Assembly (NCBI RefSeq): GCF_003752175.1
Contig: NZ_RJVF01000016.1
Coordinates: 165,651 to 229,650, forward strand
DNA length: 64,000 nt
Reading direction: 5' to 3'
From: Comamonas sp. BIGb0124
GTDB lineage: Bacteria > Pseudomonadota > Gammaproteobacteria > Burkholderiales > Burkholderiaceae_C
The position numbers and the translations under genes were made by a program. Under the pieces are notes generated by a model, which worked only from the letters and a program-made list of their open reading frames with translations, was not told the origin of the DNA and did not search any database. Positions 63,808-64,000 of this stretch are shown here, piece by piece. The first letter of the stretch is position 1, and every line of letters starts with the position of its first letter.

Positions 63808-64000
63808 TCGCCGGGCGCTTGTTTCGGCGGATGCGCCGCTCCTCTGTCTACTGTCTATATAGGGAGGGCTGGAATGCCCGGTCCCAGTCCCGCAGCCAGG
63901 ACCTTGCCTTGCTCACATTTCCTCAAATAATTGGCGTCGATCGGGATAGCGCGGTTTTTCCATGCCATAATTCGCCTCCCTTCAACGCAAGGCTGCTCTT

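Noticed and set aside
63808..64000. A tRNA or rRNA promoter at the window end
   Set aside because: CATAAT at 63966-63971 looks like a -10, but no -35 lies 16-18 bases upstream and the downstream gene is outside the window.

Overview
The window is one dense, high-G+C stretch of a betaproteobacterial chromosome, most likely Burkholderiales and perhaps Comamonadaceae. Several things point there: the order trxB / ftsK-lolA-rarA, the block pilMNOPQ-aroK-aroB-dgt, a TorF-like porin next to glnK-amtB, a DUF2917/MocR divergent pair, three solitary Bug-type (TctC) receptors, and an HU protein with a histone-H1-like tail. The genus assignment is inference. I see no phage, IS element, CRISPR array, rRNA or tRNA.

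Layout. 1-2170: porin end, glnK, amtB (nitrogen sensing and ammonium uptake). 2437-8883: aldose epimerase, SMP-30 lactonase, glycolate oxidase subunits glcE and glcF separated by a DUF1275 membrane gene, a MAPEG protein and hslR. 8904-12739 (minus): PdxA-like dehydrogenase, Bug receptor, LysR regulator, YceH. 12958-16252: purN, an RsmB-family rRNA methylase, a fatty acid desaturase. 16332-18510: divergent DUF2917 and MocR genes. 18570-20329 (minus): rpmG, rpmB, trxB. 20699-26121: ftsK, lolA, an M23 peptidase, rarA. 26146-30881: a DUF3237 gene, an A+T-rich gap and a branched-chain amino acid ABC operon (livHMGF) without its binding protein. 31249-38923: a type IV pilus assembly operon running into aroK, aroB and dgt. 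38973-41256: PACE efflux protein, divergent LysR, queC. 41296-47058: a sugar-acid module with two Bug receptors, an enolase-superfamily dehydratase, a LysR regulator and a 2-hydroxyacid dehydrogenase. 47162-54176 (minus): H1-tailed HU, an SxxK serine hydrolase, a 3-hydroxyacyl-CoA dehydrogenase and a complete TRAP transporter. 54513-57036: M20 amidohydrolase and purT. 57073-63807: glycine-zipper lipoprotein, XRE regulator divergent from an orphan DNA methyltransferase, amn, gor, a rhodanese and coaX.

The most unusual locus is the pilus operon. pilO and pilP form one continuous reading frame, so PilP has no lipoprotein signal of its own, and the PilQ secretin is short and lacks recognisable AMIN domains. 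Also notable are the XRE/methyltransferase pair with a 14-bp perfect palindrome between the genes, the MocR/DUF2917 intergenic region with a perfect 10-bp inverted repeat, and a TRAP/hydrolase cluster that looks like an uptake and catabolism module for an amide or acyl compound.

The functional story is mostly housekeeping interleaved with accessory uptake and catabolism of organic acids: Bug, TRAP and Liv transport, glycolate oxidase, a sugar-acid dehydratase, a 2-hydroxyacid dehydrogenase and hydrolases. Several LysR, MocR and XRE regulators sit beside their probable targets.
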